Both the position numbers and the translations under genes were made by a program. 64,000 bases of DNA, from NCBI GenBank assembly GCA_009869945.1, contig WIXG01000025.1, forward strand, positions 335,395-399,394, read 5' to 3'. Source of the stretch: Mesaphorura yosii. Lineage: Eukaryota > Arthropoda > Collembola > Poduromorpha > Tullbergiidae. The notes beneath the pieces were generated by a model that saw only the letters and a program-made list of their open reading frames with translations, ran no database searches and had not been told where the DNA came from. Each line of letters starts with the position of its first letter. Positions within the stretch are counted from its first letter, which is position 1. Shown in pieces: positions 41,463-51,687 of this stretch.

Positions 41463-41674
41463 GGAACCGGTCCTCGGCTCGTGGTGAATGGTCTTACCAG
41501 GCCTTCCTTGCATTTATCTTGAACTCATTCACAGCCTGGCAAAGCGACTCTGAAACGAGTCTCGAGTCTTTGTTTGCGCTGTGACTGAGCATAATGAGAT
41601 TTGATTTATTGTTCAGCTTTAATTATCGGAAATTATCAGTGCCCAATTTAATTGCTTGCAAGCTCGAAATAAGT

Positions 41675-42021
41675 TCAATTTCCTGCTCCTTCCGTCGCCT
41701 TTTGTCTTTCTCCCGGGGGAGCCAGGGCGCAGACCCTGATTCCATAATGGGGATTGTAGTCACATGCTCCAGTGCAGCATTGGCTTCCAAATATGCATTC
41801 TTTGAATGGTGTGACGCACTAAATTGTGAAGAGCAAATTATGATCACTGGATACGTGGCCAGAAAGTGACAATTTTTGAGATTCCACTTCTACGGTCAAC
41901 TTACGTTGGAAAAGTTGGTGTTGATGTCGAGCGTGCGTTGGGGCAGGGCAGTACACCACACGCAAAATGTCGTCAGCACCAGGACCACAGTGCAAAGAAT
42001 GTATGGTGATGATCGCCACAT
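41675..42021 (-). CDS. Small secreted inhibitor-cystine-knot (ICK) peptide 1
   Basis: Two minus-strand exons, 42021-41905 and 41818-41675, joined phase 0 across an 86 bp GTAAGT...TTTAG intron (86 aa). Exon 1 encodes a signal peptide (MWRSSP start, hydrophobic core about residues 8-25) and a short propeptide. Exon 2 begins exactly at the first Cys and encodes the mature part with spacing C-x6-C-x5-CC-x3-C-x10-C, the classic six-cysteine ICK pattern, followed by a 17-residue tail rich in Gly, Lys and Glu. ICK peptides serve as toxins, defence peptides, ion-channel modulators or hormones in arthropods; nothing here decides which. The neighbouring gene at 42401-42681 is a paralogue. AATAAA lies on the minus strand at 41610-41605, 65 nt after the stop. 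It was missed by simple ORF length cut-offs. Confidence 0.75.
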
Positions 42022-42400
42022 GATTGCAGTTATTTCGATTAGTCGAGTTTAGAATCGAACCTCAAGGAGTTTGCGTGTAAATGGACTCAATTTCACGACT
42101 GGCTTCGGGAAACTACTGATTTGATTTAATAGACTTTGGTTCGGGGATGGGAATCAGCTTAATTGCTTCTGCTTCAGGAAAAGTTATGGACATGGAAAAG
42201 TCACAAGTGTTGGTGCATCTTTATTTTAGAAACAATTTAGGGTTAGAGAAGGGAAATGACAAGAACCGTTCATGGAATGAAGATTAATGAGACAAAATTC
42301 TGAACACAAGACAGCTGCGTCCCATGTCATTCTTTATCTTTGAAATTCTTAGTTCCTACTTCAACAGATCTGAACACTTAACGCATTTTACATTTCAGGG

Positions 42401-42681
42401 TTATACCTGAAATGGTGTAGCGGAACAAGTCCCGGCTCCTCCCGGGGGAACACAAAACTGAGTGCAGCAATCTGAAGCATAAGTACATCTGAAACTAGGC
42501 GGAAGGCACTGTGGAGAACAATATGCACAGCAGTGTACAATGCAAGTTTAATGCACAAATTGATTTTAAAATCGCTTACGCGCATTTGAGGATAGCTGAC
42601 ACAAATTGTGACCACGGACATCAAAATCACGGCGAAGGCCAGTAGTGTCCGCAGAGGGCAGGAAGAGGAACGGACCCACAT
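42401..42681 (-). CDS. Small secreted inhibitor-cystine-knot (ICK) peptide 2
   Basis: Minus-strand exons 42681-42580 and 42508-42401, phase-0 intron of 71 bp (69 aa). The architecture is the same as ICK 1: the signal exon begins MWVRSSS, the hydrophobic core is about residues 11-29, then a short YPQMR spacer ends in a basic residue directly before the first Cys. Exon 2 encodes C-x6-C-x5-CC-x3-C-x8-C plus seven residues. Spacing of the first five cysteines is identical to ICK 1; only the last loop differs (8 versus 10). The frame is open upstream of the chosen ATG (to 42837), but the start chosen aligns with ICK 1 and immediately precedes the hydrophobic core. Minus-strand AATAAA at 42225-42220. 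The role is unknown: secreted defence, venom-like or signalling are all possible. Confidence 0.75.
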
Positions 42682-43897
42682 GCCTCCTTTGGAATCCAAC
42701 CGTGTTTTCGAAGAGCTCGGTTCTGAAATCCCTAAGTTCTCGCTCGTTTTCATCCAGTACAACAATGCTACTGGCTGCTGCTGGTTGCAAGCAAGACTAT
42801 TTACATTTTTTTTTATCATTATGAGATTATGCCCCATGACTTATTTTTAGAAGTGCCAGCTGAAGTATGAGAATTTATTTAGGGATTATTACCAATGCGA
42901 GAACCGCGTAAGAGTTGACCGGTTTGCCTTTCCAGAACGGACATACTCTAAAGTCGCGCTGAAAGATTTCAACTTTCTTGACTCTAGTGTTTATAACTAC
43001 AATGCGAATTTCTTTTTCGGCTAATAACAGACACGCTCACCTTCCAGCAATTGATTAAAAATCCTTCCAGTCAAAGGTATAAATTACGCTTACACATCAA
43101 ATAAATCGAACCCACAGGTTTCATATATTTCACATTTGCAGTTGCACGAACAACATTAATGCAGTTGGAGTTGTTCTTCAGTTTCAGAACCGGGCGTAAG
43201 CGAGCTGAAACGATTATTTAAACAGTCATGAACAACTTAGACGAGTCATTGCACCATGTCGTCAATCAGCAGCAGAAGAAGCGTCTGCCTACAGTACGCA
43301 GTAATTAAATAGGTGGGCTGGATTTCTCTCCTCTTCTGAAGAGAGCATTAGAGCTATTAAGTATTAACATAAAATATTTACAAGCAAGACTGCGCCACTG
43401 CGACATGCGACTACGACTGCGTTTGATGACAGGAAGTTTATCCGTCTTGTTCCACTCGTACTCGTATCCGAAACTCGAACCTCCACTCTACAAGTAAGTT
43501 TAAAGGCACGGGAGCAGGATGACGGATGACATAACACATAATGTTCACATAAAAGCAATTAGAGCTCGTTAAGTATCGCACCGCCGGAATGGAGAGGAAA
43601 TGAGCGATTGGGTTTTTACACCTCAGCACTAAGAAAATGTGTCAAAATGCTCTCAAATTAGGAATGCGGCGCGTAACGAGTATGGAGCATGTTATCGCTC
43701 ATTTCATAGTTACAATAACCTTATGAAGTCGCAGAGTTTTCGTAAGTCTTAACTGCAAGAACTGCAATTTAAGAAATTAATTCAGTACGGCTGGCCAGCA
43801 TCCAGCCCAACAGAAGAGGAAACTCAGTGAAATTAAGTCATACAGTGCTCAAGTGATCTTTGACCAAGCCAAATCGCAAAATCCCGTTGTCGGTTTT
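42682..43897. other. Spacer between ICK 2 and the first MARVEL-like gene
   Basis: Divergent intergenic region that should hold the promoters of ICK 2 (minus) and the MARVEL-like gene (plus). Open frames are short and unsupported. I looked for further C-x6-C-x5-CC exons here and found none. Confidence 0.5.
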
Positions 43898-44962
43898 ATG
43901 GCAAATCTTCGTTACGTAACGACGCGAGCAGGAATCGCCAAACTCTTGACAGTCGTAAGAATTCTGAATTGTTTGCAGCTGTTGAACATCAAGCCATAAA
44001 GGTCAGGCGGTTTTATTCTGTTCTCATCTTTTCTTGTGTAGATTCTTGGAATAGTCTGTCTTGGACTCACGGCCTATTCATATGACCGAGAATGGAAGGA
44101 GGAAGTGTTCCTCGGAGTGGTCATCACTTGCCTGGTCGTCAGTGTAGTTTTGCTCGGCATTTTCCTTCTGGTGACTGACTCTGATTCCAGTTCGGCTGCA
44201 AAGGCTGGGGTATTTTGTCCATCATTTTGCTGCAAACTAAAACACGTGCTGACGGGCTGTGACATCACATAATTACGTGACCTTCTCTTATTCGGTTGCA
44301 GGACTTTGGATTTCACTTCATTGCAGCTTTACTCCTCGTTGTCGGTGGCAGCTTAATGATCTACTCCGCGGTTCAGCTACGAAATCATTGGCGATACTTT
44401 TGTTCGCTGGGCTTCGATCGAGGAATCCCATGCGTTTATGACCGGTACAGGGACAATTACTTCAACGGTAGGAATTCTATCACCAGCAACAGTAACACGT
44501 ACTACGACAATTCTGGAAGCTTTGGGTACGGGACTGGCTATGGAGGCTCTCCATCCTCAAGTTACGGCGTTGGGACGTATGCTGACAGCAGTTACAGCGG
44601 CCTGTCATCGGGCGTCTACAATTCCAATTACTACGCGCAGAACGGGCAAGGGTACAGTAACGGCCGGACATTCATTAAACCGGGCTGGGTATTTGGACTC
44701 CTGGGCTCTTTGAAGGGTGTGAACATTTACGAGGAATGTTTGTACATCCTCCCACGAGCAATTCAGTGCAACGAGTATTTCGAGTTGAAGCTGGCGTCTG
44801 GGGTAAGTTGAAACGAATTAATTGCGTGCACTTTAAAATTGTGTAGCACTTGTATTGATACTTTGATTTTTGACACTCGATAAGATTCTGGGAATTATTA
44901 ACGCCATCGCGTATGCCGTCACCGGATTCATGGTGCTACTCGGTAAAGCAAACGTTAATTAA
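43898..44962 (+). CDS. MARVEL-like four-TM protein 1 with Gly/Tyr/Ser-rich loop
   Basis: Exons 43898-43954, 44042-44209, 44302-44802, 44885-44962 (267 aa), all phase 0. Four hydrophobic segments are split over the exons: TM1 (starts ILGIVCLGL), TM2 (VVITCLVVSVVLLGIFLL), TM3 (FIAALLLVVGGSLMIYSAV), TM4 (GIINAIAYAVTGFMVLL). The layout and the acidic SYD motif after TM1 match the three paralogues in this window. The loop between TM3 and TM4 is expanded by about 85 residues dominated by Gly, Tyr, Ser and Asn, absent from the paralogues, which explains the length (others 165-181 aa). MARVEL proteins act in membrane apposition and vesicle traffic; assignment is by topology and motif only. Poly(A) candidate ATTAAA at 45193. 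Confidence 0.7.
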
Positions 44963-45398
44963 TTGTCTAGCGAGTCATGCAAATCACGTAAAAGCGAGAG
45001 AAAGTTGTGCATGTGCTTGACTTTTTCGCTCGACGAGATGATCCCACGTAACAATACCCAGCCAAACGTCGTGAGCCACGTCAAGCTGAATCATTGTACA
45101 AATATTTATCAGTTGTTTTGTTGGTAGTTCATTAACTTGTTCACATTTCATTTTCGCTGTTACTGTTTATTAGGTCCATTTTTACATACTGCATTAAAAA
45201 CAATCCATTTTTATTACTACATGCCACCTCATTTCGTTTGTTGGTGTGTTTCTGGATATTGGAAGCGGCCAACCGTTAAATTAATTCATGTTATGCAAAA
45301 TGTTAACATCGTTTCGTAGCCTGAGCTAGAAATTAGTCTCACTCTAAACGCTGTTCTTCCTCCTACCTTGACGTCCAAGGTGCCGTGTTGCAGTGAGA
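44963..45398. other. Spacer between MARVEL-like genes 1 and 2
   Basis: Contains the 3' flank of gene 1 (ATTAAA at 45193-45198) and the leader of gene 2. No coding exon is seen. Confidence 0.5.
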
Positions 45399-46152
45399 AT
45401 GGCTCAACATTTCTTGACGGCGACTGGCTATCTTAAAATAGTAACTGTCGTAAGTGTTCCAGCTCCGCTTGCATTTTACGTACTTCAGGCCCAGGCTATC
45501 AGCTTTTAACCAAATTGCTTGTGTTTGCAGGTGCTTGGCTTCATTGTCTATGGACTGGCAGTTTACAGTTACGACGAGACAATACTACAGGAAGAGTACT
45601 TCCTTCGTGCAGTGCAGATATCGGTTCTCATATCCGTAATCATTTTCGCAGCCCAGATTACGAGCGAGGAGCTAGCATCTTCCGAAATCAGCAAGGGAAT
45701 TGTAATCGCTCGTGTCTGCCCAATGTGTGCTGTCCGATATTGGAATTATAAGTGTTGTTTGTCACACAGGACGTTGTTTGGCACATGGTCGGAGCGTTTG
45801 CCATTTTGCTGGGTGCCGGTCTCCTCCTGTACTCAACGATTGACAATGAACGGAGTTATTGCGAAATCCTGTACATCAGCTTTCCAGGCCAATTCTGCCA
45901 GTTTTTTAAGATTAAATTGGCAGCAGGCGTAAGTAGCATTTACGCTCAACGCACCCATCTTTCCATTGAGTAACCGTTTCTTTGCAGCTTCTTGCAGTTT
46001 TAAACGGCATCCTGTACGGTGTGATTTCGATCGTCACCTTTATTGAAACACTATTTCCAAATTCTGAGCGTGGAAGTCGGAAACAGCCACTGGAGCCGCC
46101 AAGACTATCAACACTTCCGAAATGTTCCTACTATTATGGACAACGATTTTGA
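45399..46152 (+). CDS. MARVEL-like four-TM protein 2
   Basis: Exons 45399-45449, 45531-45701, 45770-45928, 45988-46152 (181 aa), all introns phase 0 and at the same places as in the other three copies. TM1 begins VLGFIVYGLAVYSYDE; TM2 is VQISVLISVIIFAA; TM3 lies in exon 3 (MVGAFAILLGAGLLLYS); TM4 is LNGILYGVISIVTF. Exon 3 ends in an Ala-Ala-Gly shared with copies 1 and 3. The cytoplasmic tail is longer than in the paralogues (about 35 residues, basic and Pro-containing). AATAAA at 46184-46189. No specific function can be assigned. Confidence 0.75.
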
Positions 46153-46969
46153 AGGATCACTGAATAGGATATTGTAAAATGTGAATAAATGCCTTTGAGT
46201 CGAAATCAATGCTGACGCTGGTTGCATGGCATATGAAGTTTCAATTTTGAAATGTATGAGACAATTCAGAGAATAAACGATTTATGTCAGGCAATTAAGA
46301 AATAAAGTGAAGTCGGTCACCCGAAGGCGTGCAGAGTGCGCCGCGTAAAGGTCGTTCCAGTGGCACTCTGTTGCGTCCGATAACTAGGCCGGCGTTCTAA
46401 CACACTTTGGAGAAAGAACAATAGAAAGGGGGACAATGCGAAGTTTCTAGAACCTGCGAGGACATGATTCGGAAAAATAACGGCCGCAATGCAACAGACA
46501 ACCGGCGTCCTGTTGCTGCTGCATAGCTATTCAATAGACAAGTGATAACGGTAATGCGCTAGGAGGGTCGATGTGTAATCGAAGAACAATGTAAACGCAG
46601 AGTATCACAGTCAGTTGTGTTGATAAGGGACGACACGAAAACCTTAAGTACTATGCAAGAAACGATTCGTCGTCGTCATTTACATGGCACAGTGCAGCTG
46701 AGTGCATGGTGCACGAGCTAGAATCTAAAACTAACTGCTAGCGGAGATTCTGGCTGGTGTTTGATGTAAGAGGAACACTCTTTCGGTGCTTCTAGATTAA
46801 ACTCATGTAATCTATTTTTAGACCCGAACTCGATTACATCTGTCTCTCTGCAATAATCACGCCCAGTTCGGATCAAGACGTGATCGTGGTACTAGAAGCA
46901 AGAGCAGCGTCGTGCGGCCAATTAATCAGGTTATCTAAGTTAACCATATTCAGCTTCTAACGCGTCAAA
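46153..46969. other. Spacer between MARVEL-like gene 2 and ACBP
   Basis: 800 bp without recognisable exon on either strand. It holds the 3' end of the gene to the left (AATAAA 46184) and the promoter of ACBP. Composition is unremarkable. Confidence 0.5.
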
Positions 46970-47439
46970 ATGGGTACGCTGGAGCAGCAACAAGAAAAGT
47001 ACAACGAGGCATTGGCATTTGTAGAGAATCTGAAAGCTTCTGACGGTAATGATATGGTATCATCGAATATTCGATTATCGACTGGAATTTGGTGTAACCT
47101 ATTGATTGCCTAAATTGCACAATCCTAGAAAAATCGGGCATCTTAACGTAGGCTTTCGAAAACTTTCGGAATTAAAAACTATGTGGTTTTGATTCAGGTC
47201 CATTCAAATTATCCCAAGAACAACTGCGGCAGTATTTGGCCCTATTCAACCAAGCAAGTCACGGTGCATTTCGACACGCTCCTCCAGAAACCAAATCGTC
47301 ATTGGGCACAAGGGATAAGCAACAATGGGAAGCGTTGGGCAACATCACAAAGGTGGAAGCAATGAAGCGATACGTCGAGAAAACGGACAAAATCAAAGTG
47401 GATTACAATTTAGCTTTGAATGCAGCAAAACATCAATGA
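46970..47439 (+). CDS. Acyl-CoA-binding protein (diazepam-binding inhibitor family), divergent
   Basis: Exons 46970-47045 and 47198-47439 (105 aa), intron phase 1 splitting a Gly codon. ACBP is a small four-helix cytosolic carrier of long-chain acyl-CoA. The family order is visible: helix 1 (EKYNEALAFVENL), LSQEQLRQYLALFNQA (family LYGLYKQA), DKQQWEALGNITKVEAMKRYVEK (family GKAKWDAWN...EAMKAYI). The Lys in DKQQW and the Tyr in RYVEK, both acyl-CoA contacts in the family, are kept. The Tyr-Lys pair in YKQA is Phe-Asn here, and the usual GD-x-NT turn is altered, so this is a divergent member. An additional 15-residue C-terminal extension follows. AATAAA at 47491-47496. Confidence 0.88.
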
Positions 47440-47531
47440 AATGTTATTGCAAGTTGTTGGACGAGTGCCAGAGTTTTGCATGACCGTGCTAATAAAAGCA
47501 GAAATGTTGTTACATCGGAAAATGGCAATGA

Positions 47532-47537
47532 TTTATT
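47532..47537 (-). terminator. Poly(A) signal one base after PRELI stop
   Basis: TTTATT on the plus strand reads AATAAA on the minus strand, a single base downstream of the PRELI-like TAA. The convergent ACBP gene has its own AATAAA at 47491-47496, so the two transcripts almost certainly end in overlapping DNA. Confidence 0.55.
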
Positions 47538-47538
47538 T

Positions 47539-48203
47539 TTAAGAGATCTTGGCCAGAAATCCAGCGAGTAGCCTTTTACAGTTATGAAGATTGCAGAATT
47601 TCTCAATGGTATTGCCACTTACGTTCGAAGTTGAGCTTGACACTGACCCCGCGCCTTTTGTATCTTCATTTTCCTTCGACTTGATCTTTTTATTCAACAC
47701 ATACATGAAACTTTTATGGACCTTCAACGCATTCTTGCCGAATCTGTGCACTCCAAACGCCTCCATTCTCCGCCTGAGACCATAAAAACTTGACTCCACC
47801 GTGGCTTCTTTCACCACAATTGTCTGATACGCTGGGTCGGTTCCGTGTCTTTGGTACACGTTGACTTCCGTAACGGCCATGAACTTCGTGGAGAAGCCAA
47901 TGTTTCTGGTTATCGTATAAATGATTCGGTTCCTAGGGGTCGACTAGTGACTTCTACGACAAACGCTTTTGGTTGGAACTGTGGACACATGTAGTAGATG
48001 ATTTTATCACCCTGAGAATTTTATTGACCTTCACCATCATCTTTTTTTGTGTATAGATTTCCATCCGGTGTGACAGATCGTGAAATTGTATCACACGAGA
48101 GAACGTGAGTGCTGAGTGGATTCGGGTAGCGTTGAAAGAATAATTGCGCAATTTGGGACCAGGAGTATGGGAACGTTTGAGAGATGCTGTGTTTCTTAAC
48201 CAT
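47539..48203 (-). CDS. PRELI/MSF1-domain lipid transfer protein, frame disturbed
   Basis: The N-terminal part (48203 to about 48049) reads MVKKHSISQTFPYSW, then QRYPNPLSTHVL and SVTPDGNLYTKK, a clear PRELI start. The C-terminal part (47943-47539, open to the stop) reads YTITRNIGFSTKFM, VNVYQ, ATVESSFYGLRRRMEAFGVHRFGKN, matching the second half of insect PRELI. Between them the frame shifts at an A7 run (48048-48042 on the minus strand). After it the other frame gives MMVKVNKILR, matching the family's RRLLxKTNxxPK. A GTGATA...CACTAG intron (48010-47944, 67 bp) would then join to the C-terminal exon but would drop about 20 conserved residues. PRELI proteins carry phosphatidic acid across the mitochondrial intermembrane space with TRIAP1. 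The locus is either a functional gene with an assembly indel or a decaying copy. The C-terminal tail is Ser/Thr-rich. Confidence 0.7.
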
Positions 48204-48888
48204 TATTTTATATTGATTAAAGGATGACAACCATTGGAAGTCTTCTATAGTATGTCCGACGAACGGCAGAAAATGTGCTGTTAGGCGATAATTAGATAAG
48301 ACAAAAGCATTCTGGAATCCACGGGTTCAATTGAAGCTTACGTTAGCCGGGGATGATTTTCCACCTGCCTCCAGCTTTTGGCGTATGAACCACTGAATTT
48401 TCTCCTGTAAATGCATAAGCATATTGGAAACTGATCTGAGCCAATGCCAGTACCAGTCGCCAGCTCCCATAATCACTTACCAGTTACCAGTAACTTCCGA
48501 AACCCAATGACTGCATGAACAAAGAAGAACCGGGTTCGTGGGAAAAGAGAACTTTGAATATTTGCATGTGTCTTGATCGTGTTGAGTGAATTTTCGGGTC
48601 CCTTGTGTTGAGAACAATTTACTGATCTACTGATCGAGGTTAGAGTTTCACTGAATGAAGTGATCAATGGACCTTGTGCTGATGCTGAGTGTATAAACCC
48701 ACGGAGTCCACAGTCCACTCCACAACCACGACTGGCGTACTTGCACAGTGTTAGATAGGTAGGTACAAAATGTTCAAACGCCTCCGAAAAGATAAAAATC
48801 AAACAGCTAAGGTGACAAACCCTTAGCTGGAACGACGTACTACTGGAGGCGAGGCTCGCGGACACTTCATTGAACACCGCCATCAGCC
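48204..48888. other. Divergent spacer between PRELI and TRMT10A
   Basis: Shared upstream region of the minus-strand PRELI-like gene and the plus-strand TRMT10A gene. A 185-codon minus frame across 48473-49030 is antisense to TRMT10A exon 1 and has no domain. No other exon is recognised. Confidence 0.5.
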
Positions 48889-50107
48889 ATGGCTGACCCT
48901 GCAGATACGCCAATAAAGGAAGAAGTAAACACAGATGCCGAAGAGGTGAAGCAAAATCCTCAGAACATTGCCACATCCTCGGGTGATATCGTCTCCAAAC
49001 GATCTTTGAAGCGCCTTGCGAGGAAGGCACAATGGGAAGAGAAGAAGAAAATCAAAAGGTTTAATCGTCAATTACTTGTTTTAACTGAAAATGAACCATT
49101 GGAACTGTGGTTCATAATTTTACAGGGCCAAAACACGACTAAAAAAGAAGGAAATGAAGGCTAACGGAAGGACAACATTCTCAAGAAAGTTACTGAAAAG
49201 CAAAACTATGAGCACCAGCAACTGCAAGATTAGCATTGTCATAGATTTATCCTTCGATGACCTTATGATTGAAAAGGTTCGTCAAATAAGTTGAGTATTC
49301 ATTCTTATCCCATTAATGTCCGGTGCATTCACTGATTGCAGGATGTTGCAAAATGTGTGAAGCAAGTGCATCGATGTTACAGCATAAACCGACGTCTGCC
49401 GAATCCTGTGCAATTGCACATTACTAGCTTTGTGGGAGAATCTGCCAAAGAGATGGAGAAACACGATGGTTTCGGCAATTGGGACGTAAGTCACCGAAAT
49501 TTACATGGAACTACTGCAATGTTGGACTTGGGCATAGAAAAGTTAAGCGTCTAATCATTTCTGCAGATGTACTTCCATAAAGAGTCTTTCGAGTCACTAT
49601 TTGCTAAAGAATCAATCGTGTATCTCACGTCAGAATCGGAAAATGTTGTGGATAAATTGGAAGATGACAAGCATTACATCATTGGAGGTCTTGTCGACCA
49701 TAATTCTAAAAAGGTAAATTTAAGATTTGCAAGTTAATTAGTTGTAGATAATGTGATAACCATTAAGCTTGAATTTTTGGTGTGCAGGGCCATTGTCATC
49801 AGTTAGCTATCGAAAAGGGACTCAGTCACGCCAGACTGCCAATCGACGAATTCCTTGAAATGAAGACGCGAAAGATTTTAAGTATTGACCACGGTAAACT
49901 CTCACCAGAATTTTGCGGTTCAGCGTTTCATAATCAGCTTCTAACAGTAGTGAAAATAATGATTTACTGCACGCAGTATTCGAAATCATGGCGAACGTAT
50001 GTCAAGGAGTCTCATGGCAAGATGCATTCTTGAAAGTGATCCCACCTCGGAAACACGTCGTTCTCAAAGATGGATTGCTGGAAATAAAAACGGAAGAACC
50101 TGAATGA
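48889..50107 (+). CDS. TRMT10A: tRNA (guanine-N1) methyltransferase, TRMT10A type
   Basis: Exons 48889-49058, 49126-49276, 49342-49485, 49567-49713, 49788-49893, 49977-50107 (282 aa). It methylates N1 of purine 9 in tRNA, using SAM bound in a SPOUT fold. The N-terminus is charged, with a Lys/Arg-rich helix (SLKRLARKAQWEEKKKIKR) as in human TRMT10A/B. The SPOUT core starts at SIVIDLSFDDLM (about residue 92) and contains YIIGGLVDHN (192-201), followed by KKGHCHQLAIEKGLSHARLP and HVFEIMANV. The QxxFPxxKP-type mitochondrial features of TRMT10C are absent, so the cytosolic/nuclear A type is likely. AATAAA at 50141-50146. Confidence 0.94.
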
Positions 50108-50966
50108 TGGAATGTTTTCGTTGTTAAAACTGGTAGTGTCAATAAACTTGTGATACCTTTGAAAATACTGGTTTTAATGGATTTATGTAATGCAAGTTGG
50201 ACGTCTGTCTCATTTTCATATGGTGTTAGACTGTCCACGCGCCTTGACTAATTTCGGGCTCAGTTCATGACATGACGCATGTTGAATCATTTCGTAGAAG
50301 TTGTCGCTTAATGAATGGATGGCTGTATTCTGATAATGGTAAATGAATGACAATGACTGCAAGCAATAAAGCATGCAAAAGAGGTTCAAAATACTGCCTG
50401 ATTCAGAGCTCCGCATAACTAACTCGAAACATCATTTCTTATCTCTATCGCCAAGAGAAGAAGATAAGATTACGTCAGTGAATCATTCTAGGACAGCAAC
50501 GTTAAGCGTTAAGCTTCATTTAACGTGTGAAAGAGTACAGGATGGCTCGTAGCTTTACTATTGTATTGCGCTCTGTGCTTATCTTGGGCGTTCCAAATTA
50601 ACTGAAATCAATAAAACTCTTCGCAAGCATGGCATTCGCCATTCTAATTACTACATAAGTAATATTTGTGAATCACAACTCCAAGCACCCGCACCCACCC
50701 GAGCGACGAGCACAATTGAGCTCACTCTGTTGAAGATTACTATTGAGGTCATTCAAGATAAACAGCCCCAAATCCGCTGGCATACCTACCGCGTAACCTC
50801 ATTCGCGGAAATATTGTCGCGGACACCATTTTGCAACTGCGCCATTGGCAAAGAGTCCATATTTTGGAGTTCCTGACTCTAAATAGCTTGAGAAGACGCG
50901 TCTGGAAAGAATTCGGAACGGATCCGTAACAGAAGACCGAGGGAACGTCGTCGGCTTCTTTCAAGC
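50108..50966. other. Spacer between TRMT10A and MARVEL-like gene 3
   Basis: Contains the TRMT10A poly(A) signal (50141) and the promoter of the next gene. Short open frames only; nothing recognisable. Confidence 0.5.
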
Positions 50967-51687
50967 ATGGCGATGAATTTTGGCTACGCTGGCACTGGAG
51001 CAGGCATCATTAAATTGGTCCACTTGGTAAGAACTCATGTTCACACCCAGAAACGATTTGAGTTTCGATGTGATTCATTTTTAACGATCCTTTTGCTACT
51101 TTCAGGTGTTCGGACTGATCACAGTTATCTGTGGCTTTGTCTCATTTGACAATGACAATTTTAAGGACAGGTTCTTCGTCGGTGGCGCAACCACTATTTT
51201 GCTGGTCTCAATAATTTATCTAATAGTTCACTTCGTGTCACGGAGCCTTGCGAGAAGTGGAGCCAACCGTTTGGTGGTAAGTAATCACTGTCTTTACGCC
51301 GCATTATGCGAATTCAGCCGCTCTAATTTAACGTCTAATGCTTTTCAGAATGTATTCTATCACTTCCTTGGTGCGCTGATTTTAATTGTTGCTGCCAGCC
51401 TTTTCCTACAAGCCAGTGTGTCACTGAACAACAGGTACTGCAAAAATTTGCCGCTATCGTACGACAAGAATGGCGATCTGTGTGGCAAATTTGGAACGAA
51501 AGCTGCGGCAGGGGTAGGTTGACTTCAGTAGGATACACACTAGTAGAACAGCTCCATAGCCAGTTTTCTATTTCGGCAGGCCTTTGCGATCCTGAACGGC
51601 ATTCTGTATCTGGGAGCAATTGCTCTGACTGCCACCGGAAGCGGATACGACGATGAAGACCCAGAAATCGAAGGATACAATAAGTAG
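50967..51687 (+). CDS. MARVEL-like four-TM protein 3
   Basis: Exons 50967-51026, 51106-51276, 51349-51513, 51580-51687 (167 aa), three phase-0 introns. Exon 1 encodes a short N-terminal cytoplasmic segment ending IIKLVHL; exon 2 encodes TM1 (VFGLITVICGFVSF) and TM2 (TTILLVSIIYLIVHFV); exon 3 encodes TM3 (HFLGALILIVAASLFLQASV) and a loop with two Cys (RYCKNL and DLCGKF) that may be disulphide linked; exon 4 encodes TM4 and an acidic tail (YDDEDPEIEGYNK). Exon borders coincide with the other three copies. AATAAA at 51813-51818. Function unknown beyond the four-TM MARVEL-like topology. Confidence 0.75.

Noticed and set aside
42388..42837. 149-codon minus ORF at ICK gene 2 as a single-exon gene
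   Set aside because: The unspliced frame loses the cysteine-knot exon; the spliced model matches the paralogue at 41675-42021 and uses standard splice sites.
47539..47880. Intronless 113 aa gene resembling mitochondrial ribosomal protein S21
   Set aside because: A weak VES...LRR resemblance was outweighed by a better match to the PRELI second half and the matching PRELI first half just upstream at 48203.
48473..49030. 185-codon minus-strand ORF
   Set aside because: Antisense to TRMT10A exon 1 and its leader; no domain; the plus strand has homology.
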